Source: Clostridiales bacterium (lineage in GTDB: Bacteria; Bacillota_A; Clostridia; Saccharofermentanales; Saccharofermentanaceae). Taken from it: a DNA stretch of 64,000 nt. Every line of letters begins with the position of its first letter. The first letter of the stretch is position 1. The position numbers were made by a program, and so were the translations under genes. Location of the stretch: NCBI GenBank assembly GCA_024695545.1, contig JAILHZ010000052.1, forward strand, positions 53,588 to 117,587. The letters are read 5' to 3'. Below are positions 27,744-38,087 of this stretch, piece by piece. Under the pieces are notes generated by a model. It was not told where the DNA came from. It saw only the letters and a program-made list of their open reading frames with translations, and made no database searches.

Positions 27744-28615
27744 ATCAGAAACAGTTAAACAAAGAGGATTGGGGTAAAGTTGAGAGGAAGAGAGGATTTT
27801 TCCGCTCTTATGCCCGTGATTTCGGTAAGGTTACTGCCGGAAATGCTATCATGCTCGGCGCGAATATGATTATTTTCGTATTAACTCTCTGTGTGGTCAT
27901 GTTCTTTGTTTCCTGGATCTTTCCTGTTTTCCGTCCGGATGCCCTTAAGGATTACATTATCGGAACCGGTCTGGTAGATGAGTCTTTAGTTACTGATGAA
28001 GAAGTGAACAACATGTATTACCTGATGTGCATGATCTGCGCTTTCCTGTTTAATGGATTCCTTCTTATTGCAAATGGTCCTTTCTGTGCAGCAGTCAGCT
28101 ACTATTTTAAGAATGTCCTTATCGGTGAGAATTCAATTAAGCACGATATTAAAAAGGGCCTTAAGGATAACTGGAAGAAGTCCTTGGGAGCTTCCTTTAT
28201 TTCCCTGATTGTCACGATGGTGCTCCTTTTCAATATCGGATACTATCAGAACGGTGTCGGCAGTGCTTCCTTTGCGATGGCGGCAAAATCTTTCTTCTTC
28301 TGCCTTCTTTGGTTCTGGAGCAGTATGCAGCTGTTTATTTATCCGCTGATTGCCTGCGTTGAACTTTCATTTAAGGAAGTTTACAAAAACGCAGCTGTTA
28401 TGGTGGTAAAGAATTTTCCGATCGCACTTCTTGTTTTTGTAGTTCAGGCAGTATTGTTCGGATTTGCTCCGTTCCTTCTTGTATTTACGGTCGGATCTAT
28501 CGGATACGGAATCACTATGCTCCTTTATCTGCTGTTTTCTTTCGGATTCGTCTCGTACATATCCATGTATGTTACTTGGAGAGCCATCCAGAAGATCATT
28601 CACGAGAATGACTGA
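27740..28615 (+). CDS. YesL/DUF624-like multi-pass membrane protein
   Basis: A 291-residue membrane protein with about six hydrophobic segments (around residues 39-62, 95-120, 150-172, 187-210, 230-250 and 255-280). The pattern (GNAIMLGANMIIFVL near the start; GPFCAAVSYYFKN in the middle) resembles the YesL family, often found near sugar-uptake genes, but no such genes are here. ATG 27740 overlaps the trmFO stop as ATGA. A TTG at 27734 has better spacing (5 bases) from GGAG at 27725 and is a real alternative start. Role unknown. Confidence 0.7.
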   Translation: MNQKQLNKEDWGKVERKRGFFRSYARDFGKVTAGNAIMLGANMIIFVLTLCVVMFFVSWIFPVFRPDALKDYIIGTGLVDESLVTDEEVNNMYYLMCMICAFLFNGFLLIANGPFCAAVSYYFKNVLIGENSIKHDIKKGLKDNWKKSLGASFISLIVTMVLLFNIGYYQNGVGSASFAMAAKSFFFCLLWFWSSMQLFIYPLIACVELSFKEVYKNAAVMVVKNFPIALLVFVVQAVLFGFAPFLLVFTVGSIGYGITMLLYLLFSFGFVSYISMYVTWRAIQKIIHEND

Positions 28616-28645
28616 TGTAATTGTTGTTGCATCTTTTTGATGAGT

Positions 28646-28675
28646 TTATTGTACTTTTACATACAAATACGCTAA
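28646..28675 (+). promoter_or_regulatory. Promoter of the phospho-signalling operon
   Basis: TTGTAC (28646-28651), 18-bp spacer, TAAAAT (28670-28675), 33 bp upstream of the ATG at 28709. No other good promoter is visible before 33305. Confidence 0.55.
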
Positions 28676-28708
28676 AATAGAATGAAATCGATAGTGAGGT
28701 GTGTGTGA

Positions 28709-30142
28709 ATGATACAGTGTGAACGCGGTCATTTCTTTGACGAAAATCGATATGCGAGCTGCCCTTATTGCAGCCAGTTTTCTAACCAGCCGAGATCAGT
28801 TACTCCTCCGGTAGCGCCAAATATGCAGATTCCTGCTCCTTCGTGCGGAAAGACTGTGGCGATTCCGGGTATGGACCCTGAACCGACAGTCGGTAAAACT
28901 GTGGCAATCGATGGATTTGACAGCAATCCCTCTCCCATTCACAAGACTGTGGCGATTTCCGAGCCTCCGCTTGATTTCCCGCCGGTAACACCTATCGCTG
29001 CACCGGCTCCGTCCTATGCGCCAGCATCCCAGCCTGTCCAGCAGGCAGCTCCGGCTTTCCAGCCTGCTCCGAATCCTGCATTTGCACCGGCTGCTCAATC
29101 TGTACAGGCACCTATGGCAGCTCCATCTGTTGCTGCTGCGCCGGTTGATGTTCCTGTAGCAGTACCTGTACCTTCCGTTGCACCTGTTTCGGTACCGGTT
29201 GCAGTTCCGGAAGTGACCCCGGCCGCTTCTCCGGCTTTAGAGATTGCTTCTGATGTTCCGGAAACGCAGGACAGACCTAATCTTGATGATCTTTCAGCAT
29301 CTTCTGTTTCGATTCCGGTAACGGGTCTTGGCGTTACCGAGCATCCGACTCCGATTGAAATTGAAGAGAAGTACTATCAGTCTTCACCGGACAGACCGTA
29401 TGCGGTTACCGGTCTTGGCGTTAAAGAGAACCCCACTCCTGTTTTAAATGAAGTGGGTGCAACATTCCCGGTTCCGTCCGAGGGAGGAAATGCTTCCGTA
29501 TCTGCTCAGCCCGGACAGGCTGAAGCAGCTGCTTTTGCTGCATTTGGTTTCCCGGGTGGCCCGATCCCCGGCATGGTTCCCGGCGTTCCGAGTCCCGGTA
29601 CACCGGCTCAGCCTGCTTCGGCACCTGCAGAGGAACCTGCTGTTTCTGTAGAAACTCCGGCTCCGGAAGTGCAGCCTGAACCTGCTCCGGCAGTTCAGCC
29701 CGAACCTGCGCCTGCCCCTGTTGTCGCTCCGGCTGTAGAAGAACCGGCTCCGAGAGATCCTAATGCGACGGTTTCGATCACTGAATCCGAGATGGATTAT
29801 CTGCCGCGTATTCATGCGAGAGCTTTCCTCGTATGTACAGATGGTCCGATGACCGGCGCGAGCTATGTTTTTCAAGAGTCGAGAGCAATTATCGGCCGTC
29901 AGAAGAATTATGAGATCGCTCTTTACAGAGATAATTCCGTTTCCAGAAGTCCGCATGCGATCATCAACTACTATAAGGATTCTTTCCGTTATACCGTATC
30001 TGCGGGGGATGCTGAGAAGAAGGTTTCCGTTAACGGTACGTTTATTGATGCAGAAACAGATCTTAAGATGTATGACATAATCGGAATTGGTCAGACAAGA
30101 CTTCTGTTTATTCCGGTTTGCAGTGAGAAGTTCGCATGGTAA
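28709..30142 (+). CDS. FHA-domain adaptor with N-terminal zinc-ribbon-like motif and Pro/Ala-rich linker
   Basis: A 477-residue cytosolic protein. Cys4, His8, Cys18 and Cys21 (CERGHFF...CPYC) form a zinc-ribbon-like start. Three KTVAI repeats follow with Thr49, Thr64 and Thr80. Residues about 85-200 are Pro/Ala/Val-rich. Two longer repeats, VTGLGVTEHPTPI (204-216) and VTGLGVKENPTPV (233-245), come next, then more Pro-rich linker. Residues about 370-470 are a forkhead-associated domain with phosphothreonine-pocket residues: IIGRQ (394-398), SRSPH (412-416) and VNGTF (441-445). FHA domains bind phosphothreonine. The gene opens an operon with two phosphatases, a protease and a kinase; the PP2C gene overlaps its stop. 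Confidence 0.88.
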   Translation: MIQCERGHFFDENRYASCPYCSQFSNQPRSVTPPVAPNMQIPAPSCGKTVAIPGMDPEPTVGKTVAIDGFDSNPSPIHKTVAISEPPLDFPPVTPIAAPAPSYAPASQPVQQAAPAFQPAPNPAFAPAAQSVQAPMAAPSVAAAPVDVPVAVPVPSVAPVSVPVAVPEVTPAASPALEIASDVPETQDRPNLDDLSASSVSIPVTGLGVTEHPTPIEIEEKYYQSSPDRPYAVTGLGVKENPTPVLNEVGATFPVPSEGGNASVSAQPGQAEAAAFAAFGFPGGPIPGMVPGVPSPGTPAQPASAPAEEPAVSVETPAPEVQPEPAPAVQPEPAPAPVVAPAVEEPAPRDPNATVSITESEMDYLPRIHARAFLVCTDGPMTGASYVFQESRAIIGRQKNYEIALYRDNSVSRSPHAIINYYKDSFRYTVSAGDAEKKVSVNGTFIDAETDLKMYDIIGIGQTRLLFIPVCSEKFAW

Positions 30143-31068
30143 TGGCTAAGTTGGAATTCATTGATACATTGGTCTCCTATTACAAGGATATGTGGTGGGT
30201 CTTTGTATTATGTTTAGCGGTTTTACTTCTTATTCTTCTTGTTTATGTACTTGTTAGAAAGAGTAAGAAGAATAATTCCGGTTCCGGCGATGCTTCCGGC
30301 ATGTCCGATCATTCCTCTTATATGGAGAACGGAAGATTCCGTATCGATATAGGCAATTGTCAGGGCGTGGGTGAAAGAGAAGAGCAGCAGGATGCGTTTG
30401 CTTTTTCTCCGAGTGCGAAGTGGAAGGATAAGGGATTCCTTGCTGTACTCTGTGACGGTATGGGCGGTCTGGATTCCGGTGCTGCAATCTCTAATAAGCT
30501 GGTTTCAGATATTATTGCTGAATTTCCGTACTCTTTTGATAAATTGAAGGACGGATGGATCCTGGATTCACTTTCCAATGAGATCTATCAGACATATATG
30601 GGCAGAGGTGGTACGACCGTTGTGATCACATTTGTCCAGGACGACAAAATGTGGTTTGCTTCTGTAGGTGACAGTGACCTTTTCCTCTTGAGAAACAATC
30701 ACATTTATGCGATGAACGTCCGTCAGGAGTATGGAAATCAGTTACTGATGCGTGCTTCTGAAGGAGCTCTTTCTGTGGATCAGGCTTTGATGCATGATGA
30801 TGCGCCGGCGCTTACTGAGTTTATGGGTGCGCCGCATACTAATCCTGATTATTCGATCACACCGTGGCAGGTTGAAGATAACGATGTTTATCTTCTATGT
30901 TCGGATGGAATCAGCGATACGCTGTCTTTTGAAGAAATCCGTAATGCCATGATGCATACTCCTGCCGAGTGTGCGGACCTTCTGGAGAAGGGGATCATGG
31001 CGAAAAATAAGAGGTTTCAGGATAACTACACGGCAATTGTTTTTGCGGTGCACAAAATAGGAGGATAA
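30136..31068 (+). CDS. Membrane-anchored PP2C-like Ser/Thr phosphatase
   Basis: A 310-residue protein. One TM segment (about residues 20-41) is followed by basic residues, so the catalytic domain faces the cytosol. PP2C metal-binding motifs are kept: REEQQDAF (Asp86), CDGMGG (Asp107), RGGTTV, VGDSD (Asp179), CSDGISD (Asp257) and DNYTAIVF (Asp296). It should dephosphorylate targets of the operon's kinase. The start overlaps the upstream stop by 7 bases; ATG 30142 is an alternative. The next gene begins 4 bp after its stop. Confidence 0.9.
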   Translation: MVMAKLEFIDTLVSYYKDMWWVFVLCLAVLLLILLVYVLVRKSKKNNSGSGDASGMSDHSSYMENGRFRIDIGNCQGVGEREEQQDAFAFSPSAKWKDKGFLAVLCDGMGGLDSGAAISNKLVSDIIAEFPYSFDKLKDGWILDSLSNEIYQTYMGRGGTTVVITFVQDDKMWFASVGDSDLFLLRNNHIYAMNVRQEYGNQLLMRASEGALSVDQALMHDDAPALTEFMGAPHTNPDYSITPWQVEDNDVYLLCSDGISDTLSFEEIRNAMMHTPAECADLLEKGIMAKNKRFQDNYTAIVFAVHKIGG

Positions 31069-31072
31069 TGAT

Positions 31073-32593
31073 ATGAGTAAAAAGTTGAAGATTACGTTCT
31101 CAATTATTCTCGCTGTTGCGATTCTCGCCTGCGGCGGTATGTCTGTCTTTTCCTACACCCAGTGGGATCAGTCCAAGAAGAACGTAAAGGTTGCTGATCA
31201 GAATTATCAGGATACTGAAGCTGAACTCCAGGAAGCGATGATCAGACTTCAGGCCAAGAAAGCCGAACTGGATAAAGCGAAGAATGAGAAGTTCCAGTTT
31301 AATGAGAAGGATTATATGGTCCGCTTTACTCCTTCCCAGAATCAGCAGTCGGTAGCCTGCGTTATTTGCTATGATACTGCTACAGGTTCCGGCGGACTCG
31401 GTTCCTCTTATGCGTTAGCTTCGACTCTTGATGGCAAAGTTGAGTATTTTGTCACAAATGGTCATGTTGTGGAGGGATATGACCAGCCGGGTTATAAGAC
31501 AGTCGTTTATCTTGAAAACAGAGAAACGGTTGATGCCGAAGTAGTTTTCTATGAATTTGATTACAACATGGATATGGCGATCCTGAAGGTCGCTGAGCCG
31601 GTTGATGCCCGTAAAGCAGCTGTTCTCCGTGATTCGGATACAGTTGAGACAGGTGAGAAGTGTACGGCGATCGGTTATCCGGATAAGTCCCGTGACATTG
31701 ACCCGAATATGCCTTATGACATTGCCAGCCAGACCGTAACCAGTGGTGTTATTTCGAAGGTTGACGTTGTTCCGAATGGCGTTGGTTACCATACATTCCA
31801 GCATGACTCTTTTATTTCCCACGGTAACTCCGGCGGACCTCTGTTCGACGAGAACGGTTATGTAATCGGCATGAACACACTGATCCATAAGAACAGTGAA
31901 AATGTTAACTTCGCAATTCATTCCCACTCGATCATGGAGATCCTTGACCAGAATAATATCCCGTATATCACTGATCAGGATATCAAGGACAACATCCAGG
32001 ATTATATTTCTACAGATGAAGCTGCATTTAACGAGAAGCAGCAGGGTATTATCAGCAATCTGGAATCCGAAGTCTCTGAAATCGAGGAAGAGGTTTCCGG
32101 TCTTGAGGCAGAAAAAACTGATTTTGCCGAGCGTAAGGATAAGAGACAGGGTGAGGTCGACAACTACCGTTTGATGATGATCATCTTCGGTGCAGCGGCT
32201 GCTGTATGTGTGATCGGTCTTCTCCTCGTACTCTTTGTACGCAACGGCGGCGGAGAGCAGGACGATGGCCTGAAATCCTACCTTGTATGTGTTCAGGGCG
32301 TATTCGCCGGCAGACGTTATGAGGTAACTAAGCAGACTATGACGATCGGACGTGATCAGAGATCCTGCACGATCGTTTTCCCGGAAGAGACTCCCGGTAT
32401 CAGCTCGAACCACTGCTCGATCTATTTTGATATGAGAACAAAGACCTTTGTTCTTACGGATAACGGCTCGACATACGGAACATATCTGCGTGACGGACGT
32501 AAACTGACAAAGGGCGTTCCGGAGACTCTGGAGCCCGGTTCCACATTCGCACTGGCAGATAAAGCGAATGCATTTATGGTAGTGAGAGAATAA
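31073..32593 (+). CDS. Transmembrane trypsin-like serine protease with cytosolic FHA domain
   Basis: A 506-residue protein of striking layout. TM1 (about 7-28) leads outside. A short coiled coil (about 42-75) precedes an HtrA/S1C-like protease domain (about 90-295) with catalytic His131 (TNGHVV), Asp167 (NMDMAIL) and Ser253 (GNSGGPL). A second coiled coil (about 318-362, NLESEVSEIEEEVSGLEAEK) leads to TM2 (about 366-389). The C-terminal FHA domain (about 402-506) is cytosolic, with TIGRD (424-428), SSNHC (444-448) and DNGSTYGTYL (463-472). So an outside protease is joined to an inside phosphothreonine reader. No PDZ domain is present. It ends TAATG, overlapping the next gene by one base. Confidence 0.9.
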   Translation: MSKKLKITFSIILAVAILACGGMSVFSYTQWDQSKKNVKVADQNYQDTEAELQEAMIRLQAKKAELDKAKNEKFQFNEKDYMVRFTPSQNQQSVACVICYDTATGSGGLGSSYALASTLDGKVEYFVTNGHVVEGYDQPGYKTVVYLENRETVDAEVVFYEFDYNMDMAILKVAEPVDARKAAVLRDSDTVETGEKCTAIGYPDKSRDIDPNMPYDIASQTVTSGVISKVDVVPNGVGYHTFQHDSFISHGNSGGPLFDENGYVIGMNTLIHKNSENVNFAIHSHSIMEILDQNNIPYITDQDIKDNIQDYISTDEAAFNEKQQGIISNLESEVSEIEEEVSGLEAEKTDFAERKDKRQGEVDNYRLMMIIFGAAAAVCVIGLLLVLFVRNGGGEQDDGLKSYLVCVQGVFAGRRYEVTKQTMTIGRDQRSCTIVFPEETPGISSNHCSIYFDMRTKTFVLTDNGSTYGTYLRDGRKLTKGVPETLEPGSTFALADKANAFMVVRE

Positions 32594-33300
32594 TGGATCA
32601 TTATCTTTACACAAATGTTGGCGGTCATGAACCGAATTGCGATCATGCACAGGTCATTGAACACGATGACCAGGTGCTGATCGTGGTTTGTGACGGCCTG
32701 AATGGCCTTCCGAACGGAGAACAGGCTGCACAGATCATATCTGAAAAGGCACTGGGTGCTTTTCTCGAGGGAAAAGCACCGGCTGAGTGCTGCGTTATAG
32801 CAAATTCGAAGTTCCGTGAGCTTCAATTCGATAATGTGGAACTCCGTCGTGCCGGCGCGACGATCTGTGCCGTACGGATCCGCGACAACCGCTGTGAATG
32901 GGCGAATGTAGGAGACTCGCGTATCTACCACTTCTCCGGTGGAAAACTCGTTCATCATTCTGTTGATGATACGCCGACGTATCGTGCCTTCGAACGCGGT
33001 GATTTTCCGTATGAGTCGATCCGTGAGCAGGAGGGACGTACGGGCATGTCAGTATGTATCGGACAGCAGGAAACCGTCGAACCGCATAATGACAGTTTTG
33101 ATCTTTCTTCCGGTGATGGCATCATCGTTTGTACGGATGGCTTCTGGGAGAATGTATATGAAACCGAGATGCTGATCGATATTCATAAGTCTTTCAACGC
33201 GAAGGACTGGGCACAGAAGATGATCCTTCGTGCTGTTCAGAGAAGCCGACTGAGAGGGGATAACCTTACTTTGGTCACTTATATGAAGGTGGCAGGATAA
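32593..33300 (+). CDS. Soluble PP2C-like Ser/Thr phosphatase
   Basis: A 235-residue cytosolic phosphatase-like protein without a membrane segment. Motifs: CDGLNG (Asp34, in place of the usual DGMGG), AGATI, VGDSR (Asp108), CTDGFWE (Asp182) and DNLTLV (Asp223). All four metal-site acids appear present, with Asp17 in NCDHA as the probable first. It is the second PP2C-like gene in the operon and is more diverged than the first. Start and stop overlaps suggest equal translation with the protease. It could act on a different phosphosite or on the soluble adaptor. Confidence 0.87.
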   Translation: MDHYLYTNVGGHEPNCDHAQVIEHDDQVLIVVCDGLNGLPNGEQAAQIISEKALGAFLEGKAPAECCVIANSKFRELQFDNVELRRAGATICAVRIRDNRCEWANVGDSRIYHFSGGKLVHHSVDDTPTYRAFERGDFPYESIREQEGRTGMSVCIGQQETVEPHNDSFDLSSGDGIIVCTDGFWENVYETEMLIDIHKSFNAKDWAQKMILRAVQRSRLRGDNLTLVTYMKVAG

Positions 33301-33304
33301 TCCT

Positions 33305-35770
33305 ATGGATACGAGTAAGGTTTGTTTCGGATGTTTTGGTGAACACGATGGGAAGGGACCATGTCCCCATTGCGGTTTTGATCTTTTAACTGCGAAGCAT
33401 CCCTATGTAGCGCTGCCGATCGGTACGATCCTCAACGGACGTTATCTTACCGGCCGCGTGCTGGGTGTCGGCGGTTTTGGCGTTACGTATCTTGCATTTG
33501 ATATGACGCTTGAGATCAGCGTAGCGGTTAAGGAGTTCCTGCCTTCCGGTATCGCGCTCCGTGATTCCGATCACTACACGATGACAGTTAGTTCGCCGGA
33601 TGAGCAGACGAAGTTCGATTCCGGCGCAAGTAAATTCCTTGAGGAAGCGCGTCTTCTTGCCAAGCTCCGCGATGTCCCGAATATTGTTACTGTTCACGAC
33701 TATTTCCGTGAAAATAATACGGCGTACTTTGTTATGGAGTATATCGAAGGCGTCGATCTGATGAAGTATACTCAGCAGAAGGGCGGAAAGCTTTCATTCC
33801 AGGAAACTTTGCGTCTATTGCTCCCGATCATCGAATCTCTTGATCATGTACATGCGCATAATCTTCTGCACAGAGATATCAGTCCGGATAATATTGTCGT
33901 TATGAAGAACGGTTCGACCCGTCTTCTGGATTTCGGTGCAGCCCGCCTTGCAATCGATACAGAGAAAAGTAAATCGATTATCTTAAAGCATGGATTTGCA
34001 CCGGAAGAGCAATACAGAAAACATGGAAATCAGGGCCCTTGGTCGGATGAATATGCTCTTGCGGCAACGATGTACCTGATATTGACCGGAGTTATGCCGC
34101 CGGATGCTATTGAACGAGTCCATGAAGATACCATGGTTCCGCCGATCCAGCTGGGCGTTCAGATGCCTCAGTATGCAAGCGATGCGATTATGAAAGCACT
34201 GTCGGTTAATGCTTCCGGGCGTTTTGCGGACATGAAGTCTTTCGGCGCCGCACTTTCCGGAACTGCTTCAAGTGCGCCGGCAGCTCCTGTTTCCACGTAT
34301 CCCGCATCAGCCAATACTGCAGCATCAGCTGCTTCGTCTTCGGGTGTTTCCACGGAACCTCTGCCCACGGCCTCGACCGGATTCGGCAATGAACAGATGG
34401 TCGGTGGCAAAACTGTTGCGATGGACCAGTCAAATACGGCTCCGGCATACACACCTCAGAAAGTGCTTTCTCCATCGGTTCTTGCGAATGGTGGTCGTGC
34501 GCCGATGCCACAGGGACGGGTTCCTGTTCAGCAGCCTCAGATGCAGGCTCCCCAGATGCGCGGGCCACAGGTTCAGGTTCCTCAGTGGCAGATCCCACAG
34601 GCGCAGATCGCTAAACCGCAGAAAGTTAAGAAGAGCATATGGAAACGCCCGCTGACATATATTGTTGCCGGTTTGATCGCATTAGCAGGAATCGGTACAG
34701 CGGTTGGTGTTTATATTGTTAAAAACTACGAGTGGGGAGAGGAAACAACAACAGCTAAGCCTACTACTACTGAGACAGATGCTCCGACGCTGCCGGATCC
34801 GAAGATTTCGTATCAGCAGGATCAGGTACTCTATGAAGATGAGACAAGGCTCTTTTCCCTGTCTGCTCCGAATGAGTTTGTCCTCACAAATGACAATGGT
34901 CTTTTCTGCCTTGAAGATTCGGCGAAGAGTCTTTATATCTATACTGACGTCATTTCCGGATATGAGGATATCCGTCTTGATGACCTGACGGACTTCGTTG
35001 CTCAAAGCGAAAAAGTGCTGCCCGCATATATGAGCGGCCGTCTCGGATTAACTGACATTGAGCTTTATCCGGATTATCTGTATACGCATGTATTTAATGA
35101 TGCCTGTGTTCTCGAATACAGCGGATCGGTCAATAAGGGCGGGAAGCGTCTTGATGCTACGATACTTGCAGCAGAGCGAAAAGAGGATAAGGGTATTTTC
35201 CTTTATTTCGGGTTCATGCCTGTAGATGATTACGGCATGTATTCCCAGGAAGACTGCGAGATCATTTCTGACATCATGATGAGCGTTCGTGAAAAAACGA
35301 GTCATCCGAGTTCGTATGTGTTCTTTGAGCAAGAGGATAAGCCTTCGTTTATTTACGATACAACGTCTATTTCTTCGGTAACTGACGGAAAACTCGGAAA
35401 CTCTGCAACCCTGGAGCTGGTTACGTTGAATACAACTGATTCGGACAGTAAGATCTTTATCCTTCCTCTTGGATCGCAGAGTTCGATCACGACGGCTTGT
35501 ACCGCTACCGAACAGGCGCTGGGCTCTGCATATAAGTTCGGAGGTTATACTTCCGTTACACCAACGATCAATACCTCACTTGAGATGCGCATCCGCAATT
35601 ACACGCTTTCTAAGATCGATGATGGATCAAAGACGCTGAACTGTACGGCATGTGTGATAAATCTCAACGGTAACTATTACTGCGTTGTCGCAATTTGTGG
35701 CGATAAAGCGGATCTGGAGAGGATCACTCTTGATTTTACCATGACAGTGAAGACTATGCTGGCGATGTAA
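33305..35770 (+). CDS. Transmembrane Ser/Thr protein kinase with N-terminal zinc ribbon and large ectodomain
   Basis: An 821-residue Hanks-type kinase. A zinc ribbon comes first (Cys7, Cys10, Cys20, Cys23; CFGC...CPHC). The kinase domain (about 41-318) has the Gly loop GVGGFGVTY, Lys76 (VAVKEF), HRDISPDN (Asp191, Asn196; the usual Lys of HRDxK is Ser), DFGAAR (Asp209) and APEEQY (232-237). A Pro/Gln/Ala-rich juxtamembrane linker (about 320-445) contains GGKTVAMDQ with Thr370, matching the adaptor's repeats. TM spans about 449-472. A Thr-rich stalk (TTTAKPTTTETDAPT) leads to an ectodomain of about 330 residues that I do not recognise; it has no PASTA repeats. It presumably senses an outside cue and phosphorylates operon partners. 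Confidence 0.93.
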   Translation: MDTSKVCFGCFGEHDGKGPCPHCGFDLLTAKHPYVALPIGTILNGRYLTGRVLGVGGFGVTYLAFDMTLEISVAVKEFLPSGIALRDSDHYTMTVSSPDEQTKFDSGASKFLEEARLLAKLRDVPNIVTVHDYFRENNTAYFVMEYIEGVDLMKYTQQKGGKLSFQETLRLLLPIIESLDHVHAHNLLHRDISPDNIVVMKNGSTRLLDFGAARLAIDTEKSKSIILKHGFAPEEQYRKHGNQGPWSDEYALAATMYLILTGVMPPDAIERVHEDTMVPPIQLGVQMPQYASDAIMKALSVNASGRFADMKSFGAALSGTASSAPAAPVSTYPASANTAASAASSSGVSTEPLPTASTGFGNEQMVGGKTVAMDQSNTAPAYTPQKVLSPSVLANGGRAPMPQGRVPVQQPQMQAPQMRGPQVQVPQWQIPQAQIAKPQKVKKSIWKRPLTYIVAGLIALAGIGTAVGVYIVKNYEWGEETTTAKPTTTETDAPTLPDPKISYQQDQVLYEDETRLFSLSAPNEFVLTNDNGLFCLEDSAKSLYIYTDVISGYEDIRLDDLTDFVAQSEKVLPAYMSGRLGLTDIELYPDYLYTHVFNDACVLEYSGSVNKGGKRLDATILAAERKEDKGIFLYFGFMPVDDYGMYSQEDCEIISDIMMSVREKTSHPSSYVFFEQEDKPSFIYDTTSISSVTDGKLGNSATLELVTLNTTDSDSKIFILPLGSQSSITTACTATEQALGSAYKFGGYTSVTPTINTSLEMRIRNYTLSKIDDGSKTLNCTACVINLNGNYYCVVAICGDKADLERITLDFTMTVKTMLAM

Positions 35771-35775
35771 AAGAA

Positions 35776-37964
<2,189 letters not shown>

Positions 37965-37985
37965 AGCCTAACATTATAATAGCAA

Positions 37986-38015
37986 TTGACGTTCGTGTAT
38001 AGTAGGTGGTATGAT
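37986..38015 (+). promoter_or_regulatory. Promoter of the dapA operon
   Basis: TTGACG (37986-37991), 18-bp spacer, TATGAT (38010-38015), in the divergent gap with queA. Confidence 0.6.
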
Positions 38016-38087
38016 TTTATGAGGTTTCCCCGCGGTTTTGCGCGTTCGGAAATCACTGAAATATCAAAAGAAATGGAGGCATGAGTT

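Noticed and set aside
31415..32650. 411-codon minus-strand open frame opposite the protease gene
   Set aside because: The plus strand carries a complete protease triad and FHA domain; the antisense frame has no recognisable feature.
37965..38087. preQ1 riboswitch before queA
   Set aside because: No hairpin followed by the A-rich tail typical of preQ1-I was found in the short gap.
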